Assembly: GCA_937995825.1 (NCBI GenBank)
Contig: CALKJO010000003.1
Location: forward strand, 248,001-312,000
DNA length: 64,000 nt
Source: an uncultured Anaerolineae bacterium
GTDB lineage: Bacteria > Chloroflexota > Anaerolineae > Aggregatilineales > Phototrophicaceae
Direction: 5' to 3'
Of this stretch, positions 8,842 to 19,651 are shown piece after piece. Made by a program: the position numbers and the translations under genes. Each line of letters opens with the position of its first letter. The first letter of the stretch is position 1. A model generated the notes under the pieces. It was not told the DNA's origin. It worked only from the letters and a program-made list of their open reading frames with translations, and ran no database searches.

Positions 8842-8865
8842 TCCTCCGAGAAAGAGGGGCGCGCA

Positions 8866-10362
8866 ATGAACATCGACATCGATCCATATGCCGTTCTTGG
8901 CGTCCATGTAGATGCGACAAGCGACGAAATTAAGAAGGCATATCGGCAGGCAGCACGCCGCCTTCACCCTGATCTCAACAAGCACAATCCCGGCGCAGTG
9001 GCACAGTTTCAGGATATCACCGTCGCTTATGAACTGCTGATCGATCCGGCTCAGCGCAGCCAGTATGACGCCAAAGCCCGCCTGCTCTACCCTGAGGATC
9101 GGCTGGTGTTCATGCTCCGCACTATCGCCAACAAACGCACGGTCGCGCTCCTCGATGAACCTCAGATCATTTTTCTACTCTCGGAGATCATCCCTGATCC
9201 GCGCGCAGAAATGCAGCAAAATGGTGACGCGCGGCTCAATTTAACCCTGGTGCTGGATTGCAGCAAGTCCATGAAAGACACACGAATGGACAAAGTGAAG
9301 ATTGCTGCGCATCAGATCATCGATCAATTGAAACCGGGCGACATCCTTTCGGTGGTGTCATTTAATGACACAGCGGATGTGGTCATCCCAGCCACCACCA
9401 TGATGACGACAGACAAGGCGTCATTGAAGGCGCGCATCAGCATGATCCATCCGTTCGGAAGCACGGAAATCTTTCAAGGTCTTTCAGCAGGGATTGCGCA
9501 AAACCGAACCTTTATGGCGCCTCGCCTTGTGAATCATGTCATCCTGATCACCGATGGCAGAACCTACGGCGATGAGCAGCGCTGCATCGAGCTGGCAAGG
9601 GAAGTTGGCAAAGAGGGCATCACGATCAGCGCGATGGGTCTGGGCGAAGACTGGAATGATCAATTCCTGGACAATATGACCGCGATCACTGGGGGACGTA
9701 CGGAGTATATCAGTTCTCCTGGTACTGTTGTGCGGTTCCTTAATGAATATGTGCGTAATCTCTCAAATGTCTTCGCTGAGCGGCTTCAGCTTTCAGTGGC
9801 TCCCGATCCTGACATTCGGCTGGAGTCAGCGTTTAAGCTCGCGCCAAGCCCGCAGCCGCTTTCCATTGACGGACCGACCATTCCGCTGGGCAACTTGCAG
9901 GGACATCGCTCCGTCTCGGTCTTGCTTCAGCTCGAAATTCCGGCAAAATTAACGCTCGGATTTCGTTCGCTGGCGCGCATCGTCGCTGTTGGCGATATTC
10001 TGGCGAACAAAAATACTAAATGCATGGGTTTAAACGACATCTCTTTTGAAGTCATGGATAATCCGCCAATGGAAGAGACGCCGCCCAACATCCTTGAGGC
10101 GCTGGGCAAGCTGTCGCTGTATCGGCTGCAAGAGCGCGCCCAGGAAGCGCTTGAGCGCGGCGATATCCGCGAGGCGACACAGCGATTGGAATTCCTGTCC
10201 ACGCGCTTGCTTGAACTGGGCGAGCCAGAGCTGGCGCAGCAGGCGCGCCGCGAAGCGCAGCGCGTGGCGATGACCAACCAGTTATCCGAAAAAGGTCGTA
10301 AAGACCTGAAGTACCAGACACGAAGTTTGTTACTTGAAGCCAGCATGGAGACGAAATCGTGA
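8866..10362 (+). CDS. J-domain / von Willebrand factor A fusion protein
   Basis: This 498-residue protein starts with a J domain (about 6-70) with the HPD motif at residues 34-36, needed to stimulate DnaK-type Hsp70 ATPase. A VWA domain follows (about 123-300) with an intact MIDAS: DCSKS at 131-135, the GSTEIF threonine loop and the ITDGRTYGDE aspartate. The C-terminal third is a beta-rich segment followed by helical, TPR-like repeats. It lies 24 bp after the phosphatase gene and overlaps the FHA gene by 4 bp. A co-chaperone that also binds a metal-dependent ligand, linked to phosphosignalling, is a reasonable inference; the substrate is unknown. Confidence 0.85.
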   Translation: MNIDIDPYAVLGVHVDATSDEIKKAYRQAARRLHPDLNKHNPGAVAQFQDITVAYELLIDPAQRSQYDAKARLLYPEDRLVFMLRTIANKRTVALLDEPQIIFLLSEIIPDPRAEMQQNGDARLNLTLVLDCSKSMKDTRMDKVKIAAHQIIDQLKPGDILSVVSFNDTADVVIPATTMMTTDKASLKARISMIHPFGSTEIFQGLSAGIAQNRTFMAPRLVNHVILITDGRTYGDEQRCIELAREVGKEGITISAMGLGEDWNDQFLDNMTAITGGRTEYISSPGTVVRFLNEYVRNLSNVFAERLQLSVAPDPDIRLESAFKLAPSPQPLSIDGPTIPLGNLQGHRSVSVLLQLEIPAKLTLGFRSLARIVAVGDILANKNTKCMGLNDISFEVMDNPPMEETPPNILEALGKLSLYRLQERAQEALERGDIREATQRLEFLSTRLLELGEPELAQQARREAQRVAMTNQLSEKGRKDLKYQTRSLLLEASMETKS

Positions 10363-10874
10363 AAATCTGCCCGTCATGTTCACATAAGAACCGCGAAGGC
10401 TCGCTTTTCTGTGAGGAATGCGGTCAGAACCTGCTCTCCAACATCAACGCGGCAGTAAAAACAAAACAGATCGATCTCGACAGCGATGCCGTATCCTTCA
10501 GCTCATGGGGCAGCGCCAAATTCGATCTGGATACGGTCGTAGTCCTGCATATTCGCGACTCGCAGGAGCCGCTGCGTATCAGCCCGAACAATCGCGTCAT
10601 TCTGGGACGTTACGATGGTGGCAATGCTCCAAAGCCCGATCTCGATTTGACTCCGCATGGCGCGCTCGAAAAAGGGGTTTCCAGAATCCACGCCGCGATC
10701 TATCGCACTGACGACACGCTGACACTCATTGACATGGGTAGTTCGAATGGGACGCTGCTCAACGGTCATCGCCTCGTCCGCGATCAACCTCGTGTTCTGC
10801 GCGACGGAGATGAAATTCGTCTCGGCAAGTTAGTCGCTCACATTTACTTCAAGCAAAATTCAGATAATCCATGA
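10359..10874 (+). CDS. Zinc-ribbon / FHA domain protein
   Basis: The 171-residue protein begins with GTG, overlapping the upstream stop codon. A zinc ribbon is formed by Cys4, Cys7, Cys18 and Cys21. From about residue 60 is a forkhead-associated domain with its phosphothreonine-binding signature: GRYDGG, SRIHAAI, SSNGTLLNG and the RDGDEIRLG turn. FHA domains read phosphothreonine, so this is the likely reader for the upstream kinase. It overlaps the next small gene by 4 bp, indicating a tightly coupled operon. Confidence 0.9.
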   Translation: MKICPSCSHKNREGSLFCEECGQNLLSNINAAVKTKQIDLDSDAVSFSSWGSAKFDLDTVVVLHIRDSQEPLRISPNNRVILGRYDGGNAPKPDLDLTPHGALEKGVSRIHAAIYRTDDTLTLIDMGSSNGTLLNGHRLVRDQPRVLRDGDEIRLGKLVAHIYFKQNSDNP

Positions 10875-11116
10875 TCACAGTATTGATGCATATTGCCAAC
10901 GCCGAACCTATCAAGATCGATCTCGACGAAATGCCCAACCTTCAGGATGTTGCCGTGATTGGCAAGAACCCGCGCGACCGCGCGGATAAAGAAGTCAACT
11001 GGCTTGAAGAAGGCGTTACCACAATTGTCTTCCCCTGGTGGCGCATTACTTTTATCGAAGTCCTGCCCACTGAAGCTGAGGAAGAACAGTTCGTGCTTCC
11101 ATTCCGCAACGACTAA
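10871..11116 (+). CDS. Small acidic protein of unknown function
   Basis: The 81-residue protein starts with an ATG overlapping the FHA stop codon. It is acidic, with a beta-rich N-terminus, a central aromatic stretch [11 protein letters not shown] and a C-terminal FVLPFRND. It has no membrane segment or known motif. Tight overlap with the FHA gene and the unbroken + strand run suggest it is a component of the same signalling module. Confidence 0.6.
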   Translation: MITVLMHIANAEPIKIDLDEMPNLQDVAVIGKNPRDRADKEVNWLEEGVTTIVFPWWRITFIEVLPTEAEEEQFVLPFRND

Positions 11117-11129
11117 GGCGCATCAGGCA

Positions 11130-11879
11130 ATGAGCAGTAAAATTCCGCTTTCTCACGGACGTGAGGGCAAGCTAATCCTCGTGGTGGACGATGAACCGCG
11201 CATGATCAGCATGATCCGGCGCAACCTGGAGCTTGAAGGACATCAGGTCATTGAAGCTCACAACGGTATTGAAGCGCTCGACGTAGTGCGCACGCGCCTG
11301 CCCGATCTCATACTGCTCGATGTGATGATGCCAGAGTTAGATGGCTTTGAGACGCTGCGGATGCTGCGCGAATTCTCCAATATTCCGGTCATCATGCTGA
11401 CTGCAAAGGGCGAGGAAAACGACGTTGTCTACGGGCTTGAACTTGGCGCGGATGACTACATTCCAAAGCCGTTTGGGATGCGCGAACTCAGCAGCCGCAT
11501 CAAGGCAGTGCTGAGGCGAACCGAACGCCCCAATACTACCCCAGATAAGGCGGTGCTGAAGATCGATGATCGTTTAAGCATCGATTTCAATCGACGTGAA
11601 GTCATTGTCAATGATGAGCGCATCAAGCTCCGCCCAACCGAATATCTGCTGCTCTTTCATCTGGTCGAGAATGCAGGCTGGACTGTGCCGCATGACCAGC
11701 TTCTGGCAAAGGTCTGGGGCTATGAATATCGTGACGAGGCGCACTATGTCCGATTGTACGTCAACTACCTGCGCGAAAAAATCGAGGAAGACCCGTCCAA
11801 TCCGAAATACATCTTGACCGAGCGCGGAGTTGGCTACCGATTTGTCGATTTCAAGCACCAGACCGAAGGCAATCCGTAA
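11130..11879 (+). CDS. OmpR/PhoB-family response regulator
   Basis: The protein has 249 residues with an N-terminal receiver domain and a C-terminal winged helix. Receiver landmarks are Asp20/Asp21, phospho-acceptor Asp64 ([11 protein letters not shown]), Thr91 and Lys113 (IPKPFG). The DNA-binding half has the family-typical [16 protein letters not shown] and [15 protein letters not shown], ending in RGVGYRF. The ATG at 11130 was chosen because upstream codons in this frame lie within the preceding gene. No cognate histidine kinase is adjacent, so it may be driven by a distant kinase or modulated by the Ser/Thr kinase of this cluster. Confidence 0.92.
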   Translation: MSSKIPLSHGREGKLILVVDDEPRMISMIRRNLELEGHQVIEAHNGIEALDVVRTRLPDLILLDVMMPELDGFETLRMLREFSNIPVIMLTAKGEENDVVYGLELGADDYIPKPFGMRELSSRIKAVLRRTERPNTTPDKAVLKIDDRLSIDFNRREVIVNDERIKLRPTEYLLLFHLVENAGWTVPHDQLLAKVWGYEYRDEAHYVRLYVNYLREKIEEDPSNPKYILTERGVGYRFVDFKHQTEGNP

Positions 11880-11901
11880 TACGCTGAATGCGAGGTGCAG
11901 C

Positions 11902-12423
11902 GTGGGCAGTTACAAAGTGGTTGTCACAGGAACTTTTAATTCGGGAAAGACGCAGTTTATCAAGACCATCTCCGACATTCCAGTTGTGACAACCGAAAAA
12001 GCGGTTACAACAGAAGATCGCACCATCAAAGCAGAGACCACCGTGGCGATGGATTTTGGGCGCGTGACCCTCAACGGCGACACCATCTTTCTGTTTGGCA
12101 CGCCTGGTCAAACCCGTTTCGATTTCATGCGCGACATTCTGCAAAGGGAAATGCAGGCGTTCATCGTCTTGATTGACAGCACTGACCCTCCCTCGTTTCC
12201 AGAGGCAGAAGTCATCATCAAGCAGTTTCTAGCATTTGCCGATGTCCCGTACCTGGTGGTCGCAAATAAAAGCGATCTCCCTGAGGCGGTAAACCTGTCC
12301 GAAGTTCAGCGCGGCACGAAGCTCGGAGACAGTGTGACAATTATCCCCTGCAACGCACTGCAAAAGTCGAGCGTCCGTCAGGTTTTGCGCGAAGTCCTGG
12401 AGATGCTTCACGCTCAAGAGTGA
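11902..12423 (+). CDS. Small Ras-like GTPase (COG2229, conservon CvnD/MglA-like)
   Basis: The 173-residue protein carries a P-loop GTFNSGKT at 10-17, the family-typical G3 block LFGTPGQTRF (Gly where Ras has Asp) and the guanine specificity motif NKSDLP. The GTG at 11902 was selected because GAGGTG lies just before it and the protein then begins directly with the first strand; an upstream ATG overlapping the regulator gene would add a 24-residue basic tail. Such GTPases act with roadblock proteins and sensor kinases in Streptomyces conservons and in MglAB polarity control. A roadblock gene lies about 3 kb away on the other strand. Confidence 0.85.
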   Translation: MGSYKVVVTGTFNSGKTQFIKTISDIPVVTTEKAVTTEDRTIKAETTVAMDFGRVTLNGDTIFLFGTPGQTRFDFMRDILQREMQAFIVLIDSTDPPSFPEAEVIIKQFLAFADVPYLVVANKSDLPEAVNLSEVQRGTKLGDSVTIIPCNALQKSSVRQVLREVLEMLHAQE

Positions 12424-12428
12424 GCCGG

Positions 12429-13469
12429 CTAAGCCATCTGCGGCAAATGTTCAGCGCGGAGCTGAGCATACTGATTGCGGAAGCGATCTTCGAGCGCTGC
12501 CTTATCCTCATCGGGCAGGTAGCTCATGCGCACTGCTGCCAGGGCAATGTCCTCAAGTTCATCGGCTGTGAACCCGCCCTGATCGACCAGCAGTCGATAC
12601 TGTGCCGCCAGTGACCCGTAGAAGGTGGGCATGTCCGACCCGACGATCAGCGTTACACCCTCGTCATAAAGTTTTCTCAGCGGATAATCAGCCAGGTTCG
12701 ATGCCCAGCCATGCGCAAGCACGCGGCGCGGACTGACACAGATCGGCACGCGCTGATCGATCAGGCGCGCCATCAGTTCAGGCGACTCCCACGCACCACG
12801 CCCGTCCACAATCCGCGTGGGCATCAGCACCTCAAACGCCTTGCGGACGCCTTCTAGGGCTGAATAGTCGCCAGCACGCACAATCCGCGGCACATCCTTC
12901 TTTTCCACCGATTTGAATGCCCGCTCAAACTGACCGACCGGCTGTGCGTTCTCGTTTCCACTCAAGCCCAAGCCAACCACATGATAGCGGCGCGCCGCTG
13001 CACTAGTGACAAAGCGCGCAATCTCATCAGCACGTCGCGGTTCATCGCGCGGCAGCGTGACAATCCATGCCATCTCAATACCCCAGCCGCGACGCGCACG
13101 CTCCCGACCATCATGGACTGCCGCCATGAAGTCTTCCATCGTCAGACTCAATCCGGTATACAAGACGGGATTGACACTGACCTCGGCATAGACCACGTTC
13201 TGCTTATGCAAGGCAACGCCCAGTTCATAAACGATCCGCGTCAGATCATCGCCGGTCTGGAGCCAGCTGCACGTCATTTTAATTAGATCGTAGAGGCGCT
13301 TGAAGTCAGGTTTTGTAACCTGATTGAGCCAGTCGTTGAAATGCTTCATTGAAGCCGGAATGTCATTCTGATCGGCGATCATGGAGAGAATGTCTCTGCT
13401 GACAGCGCCTTCGAGATAGACGTGCAGTTCAACCTTTGGCATTGAGGTGACAAATGTTTCGAGAGTCAT
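12429..13469 (-). CDS. Adenosine-deaminase-like protein lacking catalytic metal ligands
   Basis: The 346-residue protein follows the adenosine deaminase TIM-barrel along its length, but the active site is degenerate. HxH is HVY (His16, Tyr18). The HAGE motif is RAGD (198-201), RIGHG is RIVDG (Asp222) and SDDP is SDMP (278-281). I checked the codons for these positions on the minus strand and found no frameshift. Zinc binding and deamination are therefore unlikely, although the fold and length are preserved, which suggests a maintained non-catalytic or altered role. It starts one base after the pyrG stop codon, in the same operon. Confidence 0.85.
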   Translation of the reverse strand: MTLETFVTSMPKVELHVYLEGAVSRDILSMIADQNDIPASMKHFNDWLNQVTKPDFKRLYDLIKMTCSWLQTGDDLTRIVYELGVALHKQNVVYAEVSVNPVLYTGLSLTMEDFMAAVHDGRERARRGWGIEMAWIVTLPRDEPRRADEIARFVTSAAARRYHVVGLGLSGNENAQPVGQFERAFKSVEKKDVPRIVRAGDYSALEGVRKAFEVLMPTRIVDGRGAWESPELMARLIDQRVPICVSPRRVLAHGWASNLADYPLRKLYDEGVTLIVGSDMPTFYGSLAAQYRLLVDQGGFTADELEDIALAAVRMSYLPDEDKAALEDRFRNQYAQLRAEHLPQMA

Positions 13470-13470
13470 A

Positions 13471-15153
<1,683 letters not shown>

Positions 15154-15219
15154 TCAGGATGAGAAGCCCAAGCAATGCCTTCCCACCCTCACATCAATTT
15201 CTGACTCATGAAGAGAAAT

Positions 15220-15591
15220 TCACACCAAACGCGCGAGATCGTCTGCCGTCCGGCGCATATCGAGAAAGATCAAACCGAGCCGCGCACCTTCGCGAACCAG
15301 CGTCGTCAGCACCGCTTCCTCACCGACGGACATAAGGATGACGTAGCCATCATCGCCCTTGACATAGACCTGGTCCAGACTGCCGCGTCCTAGTTCGCTG
15401 GCGATCCGCTCCCCCAGTGACAGCATCGCAGCGGACATGGCAGAGACCCGATCTTCCTCGAAGTTTGCGGGCAAAGACGACGCAATTGTCAGACCATCGA
15501 CACTGACGACGGCTGAAGCTTCCACTTCCGGGGTTGTCGCCTGGAGATCGCGCAAGCGATCCACCATTAAATCCGTCCGTGACTTAGGCAT
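15220..15591 (-). CDS. Roadblock/LC7-domain protein
   Basis: The predicted 123-residue protein is a single roadblock/LC7 domain with the pattern VEASAVVSVDGLTIASSLP followed by the helix region around MSAAMLSLGERIASELG and the strand VYVKGDDGYVILM. These small dimeric proteins regulate Ras-like GTPases (MglB, CvnB). The ATG at 15591 was chosen because AGGAG lies eight bases upstream; a longer frame to 15624 lacks such a site. It may be the partner of the small GTPase encoded at 11902. Confidence 0.88.
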   Translation of the reverse strand: MPKSRTDLMVDRLRDLQATTPEVEASAVVSVDGLTIASSLPANFEEDRVSAMSAAMLSLGERIASELGRGSLDQVYVKGDDGYVILMSVGEEAVLTTLVREGARLGLIFLDMRRTADDLARLV

Positions 15592-15646
15592 CTCGCACGC
15601 TCCTGAACAAGTCAACCCAGCCAAACGCCGGGATAAAATACGCCAT

Positions 15647-15676
15647 ATTTTAACTGCATTTACAGCGGATGTACAA
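15647..15676 (-). promoter_or_regulatory. Possible promoter for the roadblock gene
   Basis: On the minus strand TTGTAC (15676-15671) and TAAAAT (15652-15647) are 18 bp apart, about 55 bp upstream of the start codon. The match is moderate. Confidence 0.35.
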
Positions 15677-15784
15677 GCCGAAGCGCATGCGAATCGTTAA
15701 ACAGTCATCAGACGACCGAGGGTGTTCAGAGCGCATCTTGCTGCTATACTAACGATGTTCTTTCTGTTAGATCGAAGGTCAGTT

Positions 15785-16786
15785 ATGCCTGATCCGCAAA
15801 TGGAAACTCGCCGCGGCACGCCTGCGCGGTCTGCATCGGTTGAGCTGGTGCAGCAGGTCGCCGAACGCATTGCGCACAGTGTTGGGCAGGTCATCATTGG
15901 CAAACGGAATGAGATTCGCCTGACTGTTCTAGGGTTGCTGTGTCAGGGTCATATCCTGATCGAGGACATTCCCGGCGTCGGCAAAACGATGATGGCGCGT
16001 GCGCTAGCGCGATCCATCGGCTGCACATTCAGCCGCATCCAGTTCACACCTGACATGCTGCCCACCGATGTAACCGGCGTCTCGATCTTCAATCCCAAGA
16101 CGAGCGAATTCGAATATCGACCGGGTCCGATCATGGCGCAGATTGTACTTGCTGATGAAATCAACCGCGCCACTCCTAAAACTCAGGCGGCGCTGCTTGA
16201 GGCAATGGAGGAAAAGCAGGTGACCGTTGACGGGATCAGTTATATGCTGCAAGAGCCGTTTTTGCTCTTGGCGACCCAGAATCCCATCGAATACGAGGGA
16301 ACCTTTCCGCTTCCCGAAGCACAGCTCGACCGATTCATGCTGCGCATTCATCTCGGCTATCCCGGCGCAGCAGAGGAAAAAGCGATTCTCACCACGCAGC
16401 AGTTCGATCATCCTATTCAGAACACGTTCCAGGTTGTCTCAGCAGCAGAATTGATCGCAGCGCAGCGTGCTGTGCGCGATGTTTACGCCGCTGAGGAGAT
16501 CAAGGACTATATTGTTGCGCTGGTCAATGCATCCCGTCGTCATCCTGATGTCTACCTCGGCAGCAGTCCGCGCGGCTCGCTTGCGTTATTCCGCTGCGCG
16601 CAGGCGCGCGCCGCAATGGCGGGACGCGATTACGTCATCCCCGACGATGTGAAAGCGCTGGCGGAAGTGACTCTGGCGCATCGGGTGATCGTGGGCGCAA
16701 CGGCGCGCGTGAAAGACATCACGTCGCGGACGATCATTCAGGAAATTGTCGCCAGCACTCCCGTTCCAGGCGCTTCGGCGCGCTGA
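15785..16786 (+). CDS. MoxR-family AAA+ ATPase
   Basis: The 333-residue protein has the MoxR signature: Walker A GVGKTMMA, the [11 protein letters not shown] block, Walker [21 protein letters not shown] and sensor 1 [20 protein letters not shown]. MoxR ATPases act as chaperones that load metals or assemble complexes. Nearly always, as here, the next gene encodes a DUF58 protein. The ATG at 15785 has GAAGG upstream; the frame extends further 5' without a better start. Confidence 0.93.
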   Translation: MPDPQMETRRGTPARSASVELVQQVAERIAHSVGQVIIGKRNEIRLTVLGLLCQGHILIEDIPGVGKTMMARALARSIGCTFSRIQFTPDMLPTDVTGVSIFNPKTSEFEYRPGPIMAQIVLADEINRATPKTQAALLEAMEEKQVTVDGISYMLQEPFLLLATQNPIEYEGTFPLPEAQLDRFMLRIHLGYPGAAEEKAILTTQQFDHPIQNTFQVVSAAELIAAQRAVRDVYAAEEIKDYIVALVNASRRHPDVYLGSSPRGSLALFRCAQARAAMAGRDYVIPDDVKALAEVTLAHRVIVGATARVKDITSRTIIQEIVASTPVPGASAR

Positions 16787-16790
16787 TTCC

Positions 16791-18056
16791 ATGTTGCCCC
16801 GTCGCAACGCCATCTACCTGCTGATTATCCTCAGTTTGCTTGCCGGTCTGTTCAGCGGGCGCGCGATCTTTTTCAGTGTCGCTTATGTTCTAGGCGGACT
16901 CCTGATCGCCTCATTTTTCTGGGCATGGACAGCCGTTCGCTGGATCAGCATCACCCGACGGACGCGCTCGCGCCGCGCTCAAGTTGGCAGCACCCTGGAA
17001 GAGGAATTTATCGTGCGCAACCGCGCTTTTCTCCCTAAGTTGTGGCTGGAGATTCGCGATCACTCGAACTTACCCGGTCATCAGGCAAGCCACGTCGCGC
17101 CAGCCATTGGGATTCGGCGCAGTTATCACTGGCAGGTCAAAACAGCCTGTGTTGCGCGCGGGGAGTTTCAGTTGGGTCCTATGACGCTGATAAGCGGCGA
17201 TCCTTTCGGCTTATTCCTGTCGCCGCGCTATATTTCAGCAGTGACGCGCCTCGTCGTCTATCCAATTGTCCTGCCCATGCGCCATATCGAGCTGCCGCTT
17301 GGCATCTTATCAGGAGGCGATGCGCGTCGCCGTCGCACTCCGTATGTGACGACCAATGCAGCGGGCGTGCGCGAATATATGCCGGGTGACAGCCTGAATC
17401 GTATTCATTGGCGGTCATCAGCGCGGCGCGGCGAATTCATGGTCAAAGAATTTGAGCTTGATCCGCTAGTCGATGTCTGGTTATTTGTGGACTTTTCCGT
17501 CAGCAGCCTTGTCGACGCTCCCGGCACGCGACGAATAGAGTATCAGAATGGACAGCGCGGCGCTGCCATCCCCAATGGACGCGAAATCGCGACCTCCACA
17601 GAAGAATATGCGGTCGTGATCGCTGCATCGCTCGCGCAGTTCATCATCGAGTCAGATCGCGCGCTCGGCTTTGCCGCATACCTACCCTATCGGGAAGTCT
17701 TGCAGCCCGACCGTGGGATGCGCCAGCTCAACCACATTCTAGAAGCGCTGGCGGTGGCGCGAAGCCTGACCAGCCTGTCACTTGCGCAGATGCTCATTTT
17801 GGAGACACCTTACCTGACGCGCGGCACAACGCTGCTGATCATCACCTCCTCGACCGATACCGGCTGGATCGCGCAGGCAAGGCTGCTGCAGAGAAAGGGC
17901 ATCCGCCCGATGGCGATCTTTATCGACCCAATCTCATTCGGCGCGTCGGTCGATATTCAACCTGTCCAGACCGCTCTGCGCGCATCGAACATTTCAGCGC
18001 TCATCGTGCGCATGGGCGATGACATCGCTATCGCGCTGGCACAGCGTCCATTGTAA
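16791..18056 (+). CDS. DUF58-domain membrane-anchored protein
   Basis: The 421-residue protein has two N-terminal membrane segments (about 8-50) and then a cytosolic region containing the DUF58 signature VREYMPGDSLNRIHWRSSAR. DUF58 proteins usually have a VWA-like fold after this motif and work with MoxR ATPases. The ATG lies four bases after the moxR stop codon, so the pair is an operon. The usual third member, a transglutaminase-like protein, is not next; instead a membrane spermidine-synthase-like gene follows. Confidence 0.9.
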   Translation: MLPRRNAIYLLIILSLLAGLFSGRAIFFSVAYVLGGLLIASFFWAWTAVRWISITRRTRSRRAQVGSTLEEEFIVRNRAFLPKLWLEIRDHSNLPGHQASHVAPAIGIRRSYHWQVKTACVARGEFQLGPMTLISGDPFGLFLSPRYISAVTRLVVYPIVLPMRHIELPLGILSGGDARRRRTPYVTTNAAGVREYMPGDSLNRIHWRSSARRGEFMVKEFELDPLVDVWLFVDFSVSSLVDAPGTRRIEYQNGQRGAAIPNGREIATSTEEYAVVIAASLAQFIIESDRALGFAAYLPYREVLQPDRGMRQLNHILEALAVARSLTSLSLAQMLILETPYLTRGTTLLIITSSTDTGWIAQARLLQRKGIRPMAIFIDPISFGASVDIQPVQTALRASNISALIVRMGDDIAIALAQRPL

Positions 18057-18078
18057 TCTGCGAGGAACGACCCTTTTA

Positions 18079-19647
18079 ATGAGATCAAACCGATTTCTTT
18101 ACCTTGTCATTTTCGTGAGCGGCATGACGACGCTCGCCATTGAGATGACCGCTTCGCGGCTGCTCGGCAGCATCTACGGCACGAGCAATCTGATCTGGGC
18201 AAATGTGATTGGCTTAATCCTCCTGTACCTGACCGCCGGATATTTTCTCGGCGGCTGGTGGGCAGATCGCTCTCCCCATCGGAAGACACTCTATCGTATC
18301 CTGATCTGGGGCGCATTCCTGAGCGCGCTTGTCCCACTTATCGCGCGCCCCGTCCTGGCGGAAGCTGCCCGCGCCTTCGCCGAACTGGAAGCCGGATTGA
18401 TCCTGGGATCGTTTGTGTCCGTGCTGGTGCTGTTCGCCGCGCCGATCACGCTGTTCGGCACGGCTTCACCTTTCGCCATTCGGCTCGCCGTGTCCGACGT
18501 GCAGTCCGCTGGCAAAGTCTCCGGTCGGATTTACGCCATCAGCACACTTGGCAGTCTGATCGGCACGTTTCTGCCTGCGCTGCTCATTATTCCCGAAGTT
18601 GGCACGTTTGGGACATTCATGCTGTTCTCCGGATCGCTGTACGTCGTCTGCATGATCGGGCTGTGGGGTGAGCAGCCGCGCTCAGCGCTTCAACTTGCGT
18701 GGATGCCCGCTGTTGTCGCCGGACTCGCCCTGCTGGTCATGTCGCAGCCGATCCGCGCCGCCGCTGAAGGATCAACCATCCTGTACGAGACTGAAAGCGG
18801 CTACAATTACATTCAGGTACAGGAAGACAGCGCCGGCAATCGCTATCTATATCTGAACGAAGGTCAGGGCATTCACAGCCGCTATCATCCGACAATCTAC
18901 GGCTTTGGGCAGACCTGGGATTTCTTCCTTGCTGCCCCTTACTTCAACGCAGCTCCCTTCACGCCAGAACAGGTCGAGCGCTTGGCGGTGATCGGGCTTG
19001 CTGCAGGGACGATCCCACGCCAGTATACCCACGTCTACGGCGCAATCCCTATCGAGGGCATTGAAATTGATGGCAAAATCATCGATGTCGGGCGCGCCCT
19101 TTTTGAAATGACCATGCCCAATCTGACCGCCTATGCCGACGACGGCCGCTTCCGGCTCAACCGGCTGGATCGGCGTTATACAGTGATCGGCGTCGATGCC
19201 TATCGCCCACCTTACATCCCCTGGCATCTGACTACCGTCGAATTCTTCCGCGAAGTCCGCGATAAACTGACCGATAATGGAGCTGTCGCTGTCAACGTCG
19301 GACGGACAAACACGGATCGGCGGCTGGTTGAGGCGCTGACCGCTACCCTGCTCCAAGTTTTCCCCTCCGTTCACACGATGGACGTGCCGCTGTCCTTCAA
19401 CACCATCTTAGTCGCGACCCGCCAGCCCACGACTGCGGAAAATCTGGCGCGCAATCTCGCAGCGCTCCCGCCCGCTACTGTCCCGCTCCTGCGCGATACG
19501 CTGGTGCTGGCAGTGCAGTCACTCGTCCCCACGCAGTCGAGCGATTTAGTCTTCACCGATAACCGCGCTCCGATTGAAACCTTGGTCGACTCGCTGGTGA
19601 TCAACTTTCTTCTGTCCGGCGGCACCGATCAGCTCCGCAGGAATTGA
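18079..19647 (+). CDS. Membrane protein with spermidine-synthase-like domain
   Basis: The 522-residue protein has about seven membrane helices in its first 240 residues and a soluble C-terminal domain with a Rossmann fold like spermidine synthase. In the latter, IEGIEIDGKIIDVGRALF corresponds to the SAM-binding acidic strand and VIGVDAYRPPYIPWHLTT to the catalytic aspartate region. Such fused-MFS/SpeE proteins are widespread, but few have a proven aminopropyl-transfer activity. GAGGA lies upstream of the ATG. It is probably cotranscribed with moxR-DUF58 and the DUF1461 gene that follows after four bases. Confidence 0.8.
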   Translation: MRSNRFLYLVIFVSGMTTLAIEMTASRLLGSIYGTSNLIWANVIGLILLYLTAGYFLGGWWADRSPHRKTLYRILIWGAFLSALVPLIARPVLAEAARAFAELEAGLILGSFVSVLVLFAAPITLFGTASPFAIRLAVSDVQSAGKVSGRIYAISTLGSLIGTFLPALLIIPEVGTFGTFMLFSGSLYVVCMIGLWGEQPRSALQLAWMPAVVAGLALLVMSQPIRAAAEGSTILYETESGYNYIQVQEDSAGNRYLYLNEGQGIHSRYHPTIYGFGQTWDFFLAAPYFNAAPFTPEQVERLAVIGLAAGTIPRQYTHVYGAIPIEGIEIDGKIIDVGRALFEMTMPNLTAYADDGRFRLNRLDRRYTVIGVDAYRPPYIPWHLTTVEFFREVRDKLTDNGAVAVNVGRTNTDRRLVEALTATLLQVFPSVHTMDVPLSFNTILVATRQPTTAENLARNLAALPPATVPLLRDTLVLAVQSLVPTQSSDLVFTDNRAPIETLVDSLVINFLLSGGTDQLRRN

Positions 19648-19651
19648 GCCA

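Noticed and set aside
12429..13469. Functional adenosine deaminase annotation
   Set aside because: Fold and length agree, but at least four of the metal and catalytic positions are replaced; deaminase activity should not be assumed.
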